A stretch of DNA of 64,000 nucleotides from Panaeolus papilionaceus (lineage: Eukaryota; Basidiomycota; Agaricomycetes; Agaricales), in the NCBI GenBank assembly GCA_015501605.1, contig JADNRZ010000008.1, positions 620,001 through 684,000 on the forward strand, read 5' to 3'. Below, in pieces: positions 23,277-34,751 of the stretch. Position 1 is the first letter of the stretch, and each line of letters begins with the position of its first letter. The position numbers were made by a program, and so were the translations under genes. Below the pieces are notes generated by a model. The model ran no database searches and was not told where the DNA came from. It was given only the letters and a program-made list of their open reading frames with translations.

Positions 23277-25235
23277 ATGGATCCAGCTTCGTTCCAGCCA
23301 GGTTCTGCACCCATCGAATATCAGGTTCAAGTTCCCTCCTCCAATTCCCCCTCTTCTCTAAATCTATCCCACCTGTCTACCTCTGCTAGTCGTCTTGGTT
23401 CCAATGAGGTGACTAGTCTCAAAGCAATTGCCAGCAGCACAGAGGGACAAGCTATAGAGCAGCAGCAGGACACACGACCAGAGTCCAACAAGAGTCTAAT
23501 TCGAGGCGGGCCTTCGCCTGCTTTGCGGTTATCATCCCCACTATCAGACGGTCGTAATATCTTGGACAGCCCCGCGGCTTCGTCTTCCTTAGATTATCCG
23601 AAAGCGACAGACACAGATACCAGACCAGATAGCCCAACTACAATTTTCAGTAATGCCACCGTTGAAGCTATCAGGTCCAATTCAAATGATAACGATAGCT
23701 CTATTGACCATGCTTCTTCGGCGCCGGTATCAGCTCCCATGTCTTGCAGCAAGCCCAACAAACCCCGTTCGTCCTCCCCTCTCTCCGTATCTCGTCTTTG
23801 TTTCCCTTTTGTCACCTCGGCGTCACGTCGAAAGAAAGCTCCACCTGTCCCGCCACCAACTCGTCACAAGTACTCTTGTACACATCCGACTTTGATGGCT
23901 CCTTATCATACAGGCAAGGTCTTCCCTGTTCACCAGAGGCATCAATACTCCCATCATGGTCCTTCGCGTCAGGGTATAGAGCGTCTCAGGGCCTTCTGGG
24001 CCGGAAAATTAGTCCAGGACTCGCCTGAAAGTCAGAGCGACTCTTCGGAGGACCAGCGCTCGAAGGCACAAGCGAGACTCGCTGCCTTATATGATATGGA
24101 TCACACGGTGGTCGAAATGCCCGCTACGATCCACCCCCTCGCATCAGAGGAGTCGCAGCATGCTCAGCACCAGCTGCCCCCTATGACTGTCCACCCAAGG
24201 CGGGGCGACATTATGGCCTTGCGTGATCCATTCTGTATGCAGATAGACCGGCAGTTTGTCAATCTACCTACTTGGACAATTGGCAAGGCCATTTGGATGC
24301 AGGACGTGCATATTGCTTCCGAGAAACGACAAGCCCAATTGGATGAAGCGGAGAACGCACAGACCATGACTCGCACCGCGAGTTTCCTCTCGTCAGCCTC
24401 GTCAGATGGTGGCGAAGAGCAAGATGACGATTCCTGGCAGGACGAGGACGGCGCCTCTACGGATGCGGAGTCGGAAATTGAGACATCCATTTCCACTGGT
24501 TTCAGTGATGACTCCGACGCTACCCTGGTTGAGAGTGAAAGCGAGTCCGATCTCCCTCGTCTGGGTGCTGTCAAGGCCCATAGCACGTTCTATCAATGGG
24601 CCTCAGAGGGGTCATCACCGCCCAGACGTTCAGCCTCAATAGCTAACCCCACATTGTTAGCTGGACCATCGTCAATTCTGTCTCCCATTTCCACTTCCAG
24701 CTCCGATGTCAACCCTTCCTCCCTTCGCCCCTCGCCCCTTTTTGAGTCCAGCAACAGCTCGATCTCAGACATGTCAACGAATACAAATATCGATGTTGAC
24801 ATCGATCTCTCGAGCTGGTCTCAGACTTTCTACAAATCAAATTCAAGCTCTAATAATCTGCCAGTCAAGGCCCATCACTCAAGTCGTTGCGGGGACGAAG
24901 AGACAGAGGACGACGATGAGATATTGTCGATGTCTCCACCGACGACACCGACTGCTCCGAAAAGGCCCTCCACACCTGTTCGTGCATGTACCCCCAGACA
25001 GTCCTGGCAGACGAATTGGTATTGCCGTTGGGAACTCCTTGTTGATCTGACAAGGAAAGGTCGGAATCATAAACACAGTTCGTCTTGTTCTTGTCCGACC
25101 ACCCCTGTAACGGAGGGCTCGGTGAAAGGACACAAGTTTTTCTTGAAATCTGTTCATTCGGATGACGAAGATGACAGCGATGGTTTGAACGAGAAGCGGC
25201 AGACTCGCTCGAGAGGTAGAACGATTAGCGCCTAA
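23277..25235 (+). CDS. Serine-rich, probably disordered protein of unknown function
   Basis: A single open frame of 652 residues starts at the first true ATG, MDPASFQPGSAPIEY; the frame is open further upstream but with no ATG. Composition is dominated by Ser, Pro, Asp and Glu. Positions near the centre hold the only segments that look folded: GIERLRAFWAGKLVQ and NLPTWTIGKAIWMQDVHIAS. Acidic blocks (EEQDDDSWQDEDGASTD) and a late ETEDDDEILSMSPPTTPTAP segment follow. The C-terminus has RKGRNHKH and EKRQTRSRGR, possible nuclear signals. No family is recognised. Absence of introns in a 2 kb gene is unusual beside its intron-dense neighbours. The long upstream and downstream regions suggest regulated expression. 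Confidence 0.7.
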   Translation: MDPASFQPGSAPIEYQVQVPSSNSPSSLNLSHLSTSASRLGSNEVTSLKAIASSTEGQAIEQQQDTRPESNKSLIRGGPSPALRLSSPLSDGRNILDSPAASSSLDYPKATDTDTRPDSPTTIFSNATVEAIRSNSNDNDSSIDHASSAPVSAPMSCSKPNKPRSSSPLSVSRLCFPFVTSASRRKKAPPVPPPTRHKYSCTHPTLMAPYHTGKVFPVHQRHQYSHHGPSRQGIERLRAFWAGKLVQDSPESQSDSSEDQRSKAQARLAALYDMDHTVVEMPATIHPLASEESQHAQHQLPPMTVHPRRGDIMALRDPFCMQIDRQFVNLPTWTIGKAIWMQDVHIASEKRQAQLDEAENAQTMTRTASFLSSASSDGGEEQDDDSWQDEDGASTDAESEIETSISTGFSDDSDATLVESESESDLPRLGAVKAHSTFYQWASEGSSPPRRSASIANPTLLAGPSSILSPISTSSSDVNPSSLRPSPLFESSNSSISDMSTNTNIDVDIDLSSWSQTFYKSNSSSNNLPVKAHHSSRCGDEETEDDDEILSMSPPTTPTAPKRPSTPVRACTPRQSWQTNWYCRWELLVDLTRKGRNHKHSSSCSCPTTPVTEGSVKGHKFFLKSVHSDDEDDSDGLNEKRQTRSRGRTISA

Positions 25236-27050
25236 ATAGTGCTTCTTCCACCTCTCAGCATTTTTGCCAGCCCGTTTCCTTCGTGTCTGCATTCCTGCCT
25301 CTTACCGACTACTCCGTGCTCTAGCACAATTATTTGAGCGGCATCCCCTGTGACCGTGTTAATGACTCATGACTTCTTACATCCCGCAACACATTTACCC
25401 TCAGTGTTCACATCATTTTCTCGTTTCCTCTCATCGCATACTAGATAGACATTTCCTCTGTGTACCGTAATTATTAGTTTAGCATCGATAGCATTGTATA
25501 GCATGGTAGTATTCTCTGTTCGTTTTTCCTCTTTCTTCGCCTCCCCACCCTCATCCCCTGTCCTTCGACCATTTCTCCGACCTCCCTCTCCCTTGATCCG
25601 ACCTCCCTCCAAAATTCCTCGCGCCACGTCCTATTTGCATTTTTCCACACTCTTCTGACCTCGCGCATTTTCATTTTCATTTTGCATGCATACTTGTATG
25701 TCTGATGATCCCATTCTGCACACACACCCCATTTGGTCTTTTACGCCTCCCCTGTTTCTATCTCGCACTCTTCTCTTGACACCTCGTTTGGATCGCTTTG
25801 CTTTGTTTTGCTTGATTGCTTGCTCGAAAAACCCTACGTCTTCCAGTCCGCTTTTCTCTTTCTTCCTTTCCTTTCCTCCTTGCAGTCCAGTAACCCCATA
25901 TTATTATTCACATTGTCTGTGTGTTTAATCAACATACAAACGTTGTTGTTTGGCCGGTCTCGTCGAGATGACCATTGGTCTATGGCCCCGCTTAATGACC
26001 AAGACTGTCGCATTGGTCGGTCGGTGTATCCCTCTTTTTTCGTTTTATATTTTCTTAGCGACAATTGTGGGGTGGGTCAAGACATTGTGGTTCAACCGCA
26101 GCACACATCAACATCAACATCAAAGCTTAGCAAGAGCCCTGCCTGGCAGAGCAAATGCAAACATCAACTTCTATTCTTTTTCTCTTTCCGAGGGTCCAAA
26201 GTGCTGAGAATGCATTTCAATTCCTTTTCTTTTTTGTTCACCCCTTTTTTCCTTCCCCTTTCATGAAATCTTACCTCAACCCTACCCTTACCCTTAATCA
26301 ATTATCAGATAGGACGCCGTCCCTATCGATAAACGCACTTTTTTTTTTTCTTTTGCCAGATTCGTCGTTCCATTTGTTTCATTCGGACTTGATTCACCTT
26401 TTTTCGGGTTCAACGTTGGATTGGGTTAATTGATTGAGGGCTATATGCGCCTCAATATAGACATTTGGTTTCTTGAACTTTCAAGTTCTTATCATTATTA
26501 CACTTCGTCTCCTTTCTTCCCCCGCTTCCTTTTCTTTCTCCCTTATGACATCCTGCTATACTTCTCAGCAACGTCTTGCCTCGTTATCACTTACCTTAAT
26601 GACATCTCCCGGAATGGCGCCCCGAAGTACGAGTAGCACGTCGCACTCACTTATCGCTAGCTCGACACATGCCGGGCGGATAAATTAACATTCACCCTTA
26701 TTGTCGACTAGTAGATCCCTTCCTACCCTACCCGCCCTAGAGCTTTTACGAATTGGACACTTTACGTGCATGTTCTTCATCCCTTTTACGTCGTTCTTAT
26801 GATAGTTGTTTATTTTTTTACGTACTTTACATGTCTGGCGGTCGGCGGTTGGATATGTAGATTATGGTACTCCCTCGTAGCATTCGGACATTAGTTTAAA
26901 CGAGGAGGCTTATCGTTAGATAAGGTATTGTATTGACATCAGTAATTAATATTCTTACAGCATATAATATACACATCACTAATTATTCCTTATCAATGCC
27001 AATACAACATGGACGTTTACAATGGCAAGATAAGAAAACGAACTGAAGAA
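25236..27050. other. Pyrimidine-rich region, long 3' UTR or non-coding transcript
   Basis: About 1.8 kb with strong C/T bias on the plus strand, especially 25500-25620, 25730-25900 and 26220-26560, including runs of T. Open frames in it are by-products of the bias. No splice-supported gene is visible. It could be a very long 3' UTR of the serine-rich gene or the promoter of something on the other side. Confidence 0.45.
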
Positions 27051-28388
27051 TCACAACCCCAACCCCTTCAAAACCGCCTCAGTGCTCTTATGATGCTCTT
27101 TAGCTAGCCTCTCATCCTGTACCGCAGGAGAAGGTGCGACGATCTTTGCAATAGGCGCCACACACTTCCGCCATACTTGTCCCTCGTTGCTGTAATCTCC
27201 TTCCCAGCGGCCGCCCACGCAAGATTTATATGCCTTCCCTCCACGGGCGAGAAAAACACCCTGCTCCAGCCTTAACAACCGAGGACACACACGGGACGCT
27301 GTTCAGCACATTAGTCGACCCAGTTGTTGATGAATCCTGGGTGGGCAGCTAAACAGGTGATCTTGGACTTGGGGGTCGACAATGAGGCGCCATTGAGGGT
27401 TCGCTGAAGCTCGGTGGTGTGTAAGATGTTGGCGAGCTTGGTGAGACCATATGTGTCGAGTGAGCGATTGACGCCGTCTCCGTAGTTCTTGTTGATGGAT
27501 TGTTTTGTTGCGAGCGTGGTGGGATGGATGCAATCGTGTGCTACTGAAGTCACCTGGATAATGATATGGGGTGTTAATGAGCTATATAGTAGGGAGATGG
27601 ATAATATATCGACCCACGTTGACGATACGAGTGTTTGATCTAGGTTGTGGTGCAGTTTGCTTGATCAATGGAAGAAGGGTGCTTGTAAACACGTAGTGGC
27701 TTGTATGGCTAGCATACGGAGAAAATACGAGAGTTATCACGGAAGTTCGAGACAGCCGGCCTCAATACATTACTCACTTGATGACCATGATATCGAGTAG
27801 ATCACCTTTGTCAGAAGAAAAGGGGTTTACACCTGGGACACTGATCACTCTCCATGAGCATGTACATCTTCGTTACCAAGAGCATTATCACTCACATCGC
27901 GGCGTTGTTAACTGCCAATGAAAATTTGAAGAATGAGTTACTTTTCAACCAAACGACCTCGAGATGACCTACCCGAAATATTAAGCCTGGTTTCTTTATT
28001 CAAGAATTCCTCAGCTGCCCTCTTCGCAAGACGAGGATTAGAAAGGTTGAGATATAACCATTCCAGACTTCCTTTCTCGATGTTTTCTGCTTTGAGCTGA
28101 TCGATAGCAGCCAGTGCCTTGGACTCGTTCCTAGCGGCAATATAAACTTTGGCGCCCTTGCGAACCAGAAATTAGACTGTGGCATAGCCCACACCCGTAC
28201 TAAATGAATTTTAAGAATGAAGCAGTTAGGAATAATATCTGAGAAAGCGATGAAAGGTAAACGTACTTTCCACCTGTTACAATTGCGACTTTGCCTTCTA
28301 GATTAACCAAATCATCCTCGGAAATTGTACGGTTCGAGAAGGGCACGGTAAGTCGTATAATAGAGGGTATGGGCCAGCCCTCCAGCAT
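27051..28388 (-). pseudogene. Short-chain dehydrogenase, broken by an in-frame TAA
   Basis: The exon chain 28388-28267, 28199-27973, 27911-27896, 27840-27778, 27708-27618, 27553-27311 restores a classical SDR: VTGGNTGVGYATV (Rossmann glycine motif), LEWLYLNLSN, SVNNAA, then DTYGLTKLANIL (catalytic Tyr and Lys). Codon 50, 28174-28172, right after GYATV, is TAA where relatives have Gln, and no splice can remove it. The end is also damaged. After HPGF the frame stops at 27311, while the expected C-terminus (VAPIAKIVAPSPAVQDERLAKE) is still readable in another frame down to 27051. Both lesions together argue for a pseudogene. All five introns keep good GT/AG borders, so decay is recent. The original role was probably NADP-dependent reduction of a small carbonyl or retinol-like substrate. 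Confidence 0.75.
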
Positions 28389-28624
28389 CTCCAGAGCTTG
28401 TCGATTTTATACCACCAGGTCCAAGCAAGTTCCAGTCCGCAGTTGATTGGTAGTCCTCTTCACCATTCGTATCATCTTTGCCTTATATCTCACCACCAAT
28501 TTTTTTTATCAGTCCCTTCCTTTCTTCCGCATGTTACCAAGAATAGGGTCCTTGATATAAGACAATTGGGTGAACCTTGAAGATCTCGTTGGTTGTGCAA
28601 TGAGTCATCGTTCGACTGAGGGCG

Positions 28625-28843
28625 ATCACTTCCATCTCCTTCGGTGGTTTCAATACTGTTTACAAGCTTGTATTCGGTGGTGGTGCCCAGCTTGTCACTG
28701 CAGTCTCAAGGCAGGCAGAGGAGGAATTCAACCCGAAGGCCTACAAATACGACACGAGATTCTCTAATCCAGCAGGCGCTCAGTATGTTCTGATGGAGTA
28801 CATCGAAAGGGGGAAATGTCATGAGAGAACGGAGAGGAACTGA
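28625..28843 (+). pseudogene. Fragment of an APH-type kinase
   Basis: A 72-codon frame reads FGGFNTVYKLVFGGGAQLV, then EEEFNPKAYK and finally PAGAQYVLMEYIE. These are the N-lobe pieces of the large fungal phosphotransferase (APH) family: the nucleotide-binding strand, the region before the alphaC helix and the hinge (LMEYIE). The usual ~30 residues between KAYK and the hinge are missing, and the catalytic lobe is absent altogether. It is an internally deleted remnant, unrelated in detail to the intact ACAD10/11-type kinase at 7.2 kb. Confidence 0.6.
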
Positions 28844-29861
28844 TGAATCAAGCAGAGCTATATTCAAGTTCCCAATACCAGGTCTTCATCCTAGTTTGTC
28901 GGCCCATCTGATCTCTACACCAGGTGTAATTGACTCATGACGGTTTTCTTGAGCTCGAGCTTTGCTCGGGATCTTGTTGGTTGGGTGTAAGATAGGGTCT
29001 TTGGCCCAATTAGCGATTGTTATGGTTCTGGCGTAAAATTCAATAATTTCCGAGGATGTAAAACAGTACGCAATATGTGAGTGGTAACCAACGAGACAGA
29101 AAGATATGAAGAATCTGGAAGAAGGCATCGTCGGCGTCCACGAGCGGCCGAGTGAGGGTGTCCAAAGTTAGGAGGTTTGCTTACCAATTCAGGTATGCTG
29201 GTTATTCCCACGAATCTGCACTGGGCCTTTCGTGCAAGCTAAACACCATTTTGCGTCTTGGCGCAGACTCGTTGTGTCCACACGCACCTCTAGAGCCTGT
29301 TGCTTCGAGTTACCTTGCGTATTTAGGGATTCTGCTTCAAGAACTGCAAAACCTCAAGGCAGATAAGCACACCAACAATCACTCCGAGGCATCACACAAT
29401 AAAATAGGTAGTAGAACAATGACATTGGCATAATTTGTATAGTTGTACATACAAGATTTATTTTAATTCGTGTGGCATAAGCATAAGAGTGCGGTAAAAA
29501 ATCGTATACACGATGAGTAAACAAAACGAATGGATGAATGGATGAAGAACAAAAAAGTGAACAATGCTGATGCTAACGACGAGAATGATGCAGAATCCAG
29601 AGTGAAGAGAAAATATCACTAGGGGAGGGGGATAAGGTATTGAAATGCAGATGCGAGTGTCAATGAAAATATTGACAAGTACAGATGAAGAGAGAGAAAG
29701 AGAAAAAAAAAGGGTTGTGCGGCGAACAAATGGTGAATAATGATATGGGCGGGTGATAGCAATGACGATAGCGACGATAGCAATACTGACGAGGAGAGAA
29801 AAAGAGAAATCTAATCACAATCGGAAAGGAGATAAAGCGAGGAAAGAACACCAGCCATTAA
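28844..29861. other. Intergenic, nothing clear
   Basis: No gene is seen. The stretch 29440-29860 is purine-rich on the plus strand and is probably the 3' UTR of the Clp1-like gene on the minus strand. Confidence 0.4.
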
Positions 29862-31031
29862 TCAGGCCAGGGTAGAGGGGCCAGCAGCGGCGTTGATCGA
29901 TTGCCTCTGCTGGAGCTGCAACAACTGCTCTTCGTCGAGCATCTCATGAGCATGACCTTTGGCGATGGCAATGGCGCTCAAAAGGATCTTCCACATAAGC
30001 TCAATGGTCTCCCAGAGAGAGTCAACGTAGATGCCGAGGGCAACAGTGTTTTGCCAGAGACCGTAGACGTACATCATGTGCTTCATGAGAAGCTGCACGG
30101 TGAATGTCTCGGCGAGGTCCGCAGCGAAGGGCGCAAGGAGGGAAGGATCCCTGGCGATGTTGGCGGGAACGGTGGTCTTGGGGAGGAAAGAGTTAAGGAG
30201 GAAGGTGGTGTTCTTGGTGTAGAGGAAGTGAGACAACTGGGGGTAGGTAGCTGTTGATGGCAACACGAGGGGCCAAACAGGAACCTTGATCTGGTTGTTG
30301 GGCAAGGACTCATCGCGAGGAGGAACGGGGGGGAAGGGAGGCAGAGCGGAGCAGTTGGCAGCCATAACCATACTGTGGGCGGGGTAGAGGGTGTAACTTG
30401 GAACACCGCCTGCTGGGTTGGTCGCGTTTGTCCGACTCCTGATGGCCAGCATGTGTGTTGGTGGCATTGTCTTGGACAACTGGATGTCGTGGTTGTAATT
30501 GAGGAGAACAGTTGGGGTGAGCTTGGTCTTGTCAAATTCAGGGGTGGTGAAGTTGTAAAGACCGGGCATGAATCTGTGAGGATTGATTAGTCAACAACAT
30601 AAAGCGCAGATTGTGAGAGATGCGTACGAAAGAGCCATATCATCTACCATATCGCGAATGAGAAGAGGATCCGTGTCGAGCATTGCTTCCAATCCGATAG
30701 ATTTAATCGCCTCAGGAGTAACTACCTTATAAGGTGGGCGAGGAAGAACTCTTGGAAACACGACGGGGATGGTTTCAGGGGCCGCGGTCTGGCTTCCCCC
30801 AGCTACCTGTGGAATAGTGGGAACTGAGAACTGAAGCTTTGAAGACTTCTGGTTGCGCTTCCTAGCAGCAGCAGCAGCCTGCTTGGGCTCTGAATTCTGA
30901 GAGCGACGGTTTTTCTTGGTGGTGGTGGTGCTGTTGCGAGTTTGAATACGAGCAGCTACGTTCTTTGTTGGGTGAATGCCATCAACACCAGCAATACGAG
31001 TGGAGAAGTTCCTTGGACGAAGAGGAGGCAT
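29862..31031 (-). CDS. Clampless1 (Clp1)-like protein
   Basis: Two exons (31031-30628, 30573-29862) give 371 residues. The N-terminal third is basic and low-complexity (TTTTKKNRRSQ, AAAAARKRNQK). Then come RVLPRPPYKVVTPEAIKSIG, LDTDPLLIRDMVDDMA, PPTHMLAIRSRT, YTLYPAHSMVMAANC, VPVWPLVLPS and FLYTKNTTFLL, a string I associate with the basidiomycete Clp1 family (about 350-370 residues). Clp1 of Coprinopsis cinerea and Ustilago maydis acts downstream of the mating-type homeodomain proteins in clamp-cell formation and dikaryon growth. The family is assigned from memory of its sequence pattern and needs a search. The single intron has GTACGC/CAG borders. Confidence 0.6.
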
Positions 31032-33164
31032 TGGGAAGATTGGATGTCTTGATAGAAATGGTAGTGGGTGATGAAAAGACGAGTTGGAGGTTTGAGACAG
31101 AAATGGCTTTACTTATAAAGTTGTGTGTAACAATGAGACTGCTGAAGAATTCAAATTGCAATAGCAATCCGCCAATCCAAGATGGGGCCAAGAAAAATAA
31201 CCAAGAATAGTAATTTATGAGCTTGAGAAATTACTAGCTTGGGTAATTCTGGAAGACAAAATTATGGATTGGTTGGCTTGACAGGGCTCCCACAGTTGCC
31301 TTGTTTGTTGATTGTTGAATGCCAGCTCACAAAATAGCCTTATAAGTTGAAACGTAACTATTCATAGATGTCAATCAAGCCTTGAGTTGCGTAAGTTCAA
31401 GTCAATCGAGCAATCCATGCTCCGTTTTTTAGCTGCCTTGGAAATGGAGGCATGCGGATTGCTTATTGAACTAAGAAATATTCCATTGTCCTGGGCAGCC
31501 ACGCTCAGTCAGCACCATAGAACCACAAAGAACATTCGAGAGCCATGTATGATTTTATCCAGGAAGAGTCATTCAGACAGTGTCCAAGTCGTTCGCAACA
31601 ATGGACAACCAGCGGCCAATGTTCGGAGATGATTGGGCCGTGCGCGTCGCGCTTTGATCGGTCACATGATATCATAGATGGGAATTGATGATATTTGTTG
31701 CCGTGAGAATTATTAAGTATTGGGTAATCAACGATAAGTTATCCCGCACATGAGATCTTCGCGCGCTGCACAGGCCGATGTCGACAGTGGTCAACGAAGA
31801 ATAGCAGAGCTCCAGTAGTCGCCAGAACTCTATAGCGCTGTGCTGTAAAGGTCGATAAAGCATGTCTCAGACTGGGAGCCGAATAGAAAAGTCCAGGACA
31901 ATGGAGACGGAACCAGACAGTGAGAGCGTTGAGAATGGATCAAGAGCAATCCGCAAGAATGGGGAGCGAGATCGAACAGAGAGTGTTTCAAATTCACAGA
32001 TAGGGCAAATAAGCACTGAAGACGCAGTAGATGCTGACGATTGAGCCATCAGAGTTTTATTGTCCGGAGCCAATGATAGGCAGGCGGGGAGGTTGGTGTT
32101 GTTGGTGGTGGTGGAGGTCTATGGTGAGCATGCTTTTGAAAGTCGGCGTCAAAGACCACACAGTTGAGACGCCGTCAGCAATATATCGCTGCTTTTTAGA
32201 GATTATAGACTGATTATTGAGTACATCCGATCCTCACTTGGTTATCTGCTGAGCCACTCGTCCATACAGCTCTGCTCAGCAAAGCCATGCACGTCCAGAA
32301 ATTGTATAGTATCTATGGCTGGAAAAACATAGGCGTTAACAATGTTAAGACATATAAGAATAATATACCAACCTTGAGATACGTCAGAGACCGCATAATA
32401 TTCATTTGCTGCAGAGCGTTGGAGCACGACAATGAGAATGAATAGCCCGATTCATCTCTGACATTGTCTGGAGGTACAAGATGGCGACGTCGGGTGGGTT
32501 TATAAAAACTAGGTACCCCATTATTTTGAATGAGAGAAGCGAGGAGAAGCGAGGGGTAGGGGGAGGTGAGTTTCGTTGAACAAGAAGGACAAGCGACGAC
32601 AGTTGAGCGCGCATTGGTTTGACTCCACGTGACAAATTCCAGGCTTGTTGAAACAATGGCACTAGCACTGGCCAATCCGGCATGGACCATGCCTTAACCT
32701 TTATTCAAGGACCATAATAAGCCAATAAAATTTACTTCTGTGCCGCTTTCCTCCTCCGCGACGAGATGGCCGTCGCAAATCATAGTGAGCATGCATCTGT
32801 CAACCTCGTAACAGTCAAATATGAATGTCCACCTTCATCAACACGATCAGCGCCAACCATTCTAAATTCTTCGGTTCACCTCCAGGATGCGAATAGAACC
32901 ATTAAAAGATGGACAACCCCACACGGGCGAGACATCTACTCAATTGCAGGGTGTTTATCGCTGTCTTTGAATTATCAGGCAGCTGTCTTCGAGATAGAAC
33001 TGGTTTGAGTAATATCAAATACGACGCTGCATACCAAGGCCCCCGTTTTACAGGGGAAAAGGTATATAAAGGCGTCCTTTACCGTCTACAATCCCCAGTT
33101 CAGTCTCAAACATTTCCACCACCCGTTGATCACTCACCCACCACCCTTGAACCTCTCTATCAAA
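31032..33164. other. 2.1 kb intergenic before the hydrophobin island
   Basis: No gene could be supported. A 60-residue Lys/Glu/Ser-rich frame at 31862-32044 and several minus-strand frames at 32242-32690 lack splice or family support. The right end carries the promoter of the first hydrophobin, including TATATAAA at about 33063. Confidence 0.4.
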
Positions 33165-33669
33165 ATGCGCTTCTCCATCGTCCTCGCCGCTCTCCCCATC
33201 TTCGCTGCTGCCTCCGCTGTTCCCCGCGACATCGTCAACAGCTGCAACACCGGCCCCATTCAGTGCTGCAACCAAGTTCAAACTGTGAGTACTACCTCAT
33301 TCCCCATGTCGATATTCGAGATTTAAACGCTCTTTGTGTCAACGACAGGTCGCCGACTCCCCCTTCACCAGCATCCTCGGCCTCGTCGGTGTCGCCGTCG
33401 GCTCTCTCACTGGTCTCATCGGAGGTATGTCACTCACACACATGCCCCTTTGTATTTCATGCTCACCGGCACTTTCGTTCCACAGCTAACTGCAGCCCCA
33501 TCACCGGCATCGGTCTCGGCGGTAACTCATGCTCTGCTACCCCTGTTTGCTGCACCGGAAACCAATTCGTAAGTCTACCTTCAAACCTGGTGTTTGTGCG
33601 TTGTGCTGACAACCGTTTACGTAGAACGGTCTTATCAACATTGGATGCTCCCCTATCAACATCCTCTAA
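33165..33669 (+). CDS. Class I hydrophobin, first of four in tandem
   Basis: Four exons (33165-33284, 33349-33424, 33486-33568, 33625-33669) give 107 residues. A signal peptide, [20 protein letters not shown], precedes the eight-cysteine pattern [23 protein letters not shown], then [25 protein letters not shown] and IGCSP. Spacing, a hydrophobic loop between the first pairs ([17 protein letters not shown]) and NGLI near the end are typical of class I. Hydrophobins self-assemble into amphipathic films on aerial hyphae, spores and fruiting bodies. A TATATAAA box lies at about 33063, 100 bases upstream. Its intron positions match those of the next three genes, so they are paralogues. Confidence 0.95.
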
Positions 33670-34751
33670 GCAACGAGATCGGGTTTGATCGTCGCCGCGA
33701 CTTAAGCGCTGTGATTAATTTACTTTGATGCGCGGATGTGAATACGTGATGGCTATGGGTTTTCGAAGCTAGTACGGTTTCGAGTGTTGTATTTGGCATC
33801 GTAATGTTATTTAATACATTGATTCCTGTGATTTTTTGCGTGAACTGGGGTCATCCTGAGTGAGTTGACTTAATTATGGATTATTCGAACAATGTATTTC
33901 TCTAAATTTCGTCATTAATCAAAGTCGTTTATTTTTCAACCCATGCACGTTCGATTACGTTTATCGCTGCAAAAGCTCCTTTGACGCACGTCAAGCATTG
34001 TTTTGTACAAGTTAGATGTGCAGTAACTCTGTTGATACCAACTATCGTAAAAATCCTCTCGTCATTGTGCTAAATAACTAGTAAACGCCCAAGAATAGAT
34101 ATACATTTCCTATCTTTAGCGTCGATATAAGAGATGTTTAACCTTGCATGCTCCAACCTTGTGGGATCGATGTTGTGGAGCCCCCACATTCTACTAGCGG
34201 TAGTGTTGCCACGAAAGCGTAGGACGATTTGAGTAGGATCTCTGTATTAATATTACTGATAATCTATGTCCTATCGAACAGCACGATGCACTCCCTGATC
34301 AGTATGCCGAGTCGATGTTCTGTCAGTTTGATTTGATTTATGCAAGGAAAGGACAGCGACCTCCTCTAGGTAATTTTTTACTACCAATCTTCATTACATG
34401 CCGTTTACTGTGCTGCTGCAATGCATGTTGGTGGGATATTCGGTTCCGCGAAGTCTTGATGAAGGCCCGTCTCGGGTTGGAGCATTTAATGTCGATGAAT
34501 TAAACGCCCGCACTGTTATTATGGTAATAGGTTTCTTATCCAGGCTCGAACATTGTTCGAACACTCATACAATGGCTGAGGGGTGATAGCATACATGATA
34601 GAGTTAACTTAGCTTCGATGCTCCAATGCAAGAGAGCATCGAAATGCGTATATAAGCCGTTCAACCTCACCTTCAAACCCTCAGTTTCAAACACCTTTTC
34701 AAAGCTTCACTCTGCTCCAAGTTATCCACCCCCTCGATTCAACCAATAACA
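33670..34751. other. Spacer between hydrophobins 1 and 2
   Basis: About 1.1 kb with no gene seen. The right end holds the promoter of hydrophobin 2, with TATATAA at 34649-34655. Confidence 0.5.

Noticed and set aside
25968..26207. 80-codon frame with a possible membrane span
   Set aside because: It lies in the pyrimidine-biased region, has no conservation evidence and no splice or promoter signal.
26279..26300. Telomere-like CCCTA words
   Set aside because: Only two or three irregular copies occur in a C/T-rich region, with no extended array.
28172..28174. Recoding or selenocysteine at the SDR stop
   Set aside because: The codon is TAA, there is no readthrough signal, and the C-terminal damage independently marks a pseudogene.
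31862..32044. 60-codon Lys/Glu-rich frame
   Set aside because: It has a start and a stop but no domain, signal peptide or splice partner; its length is within chance.
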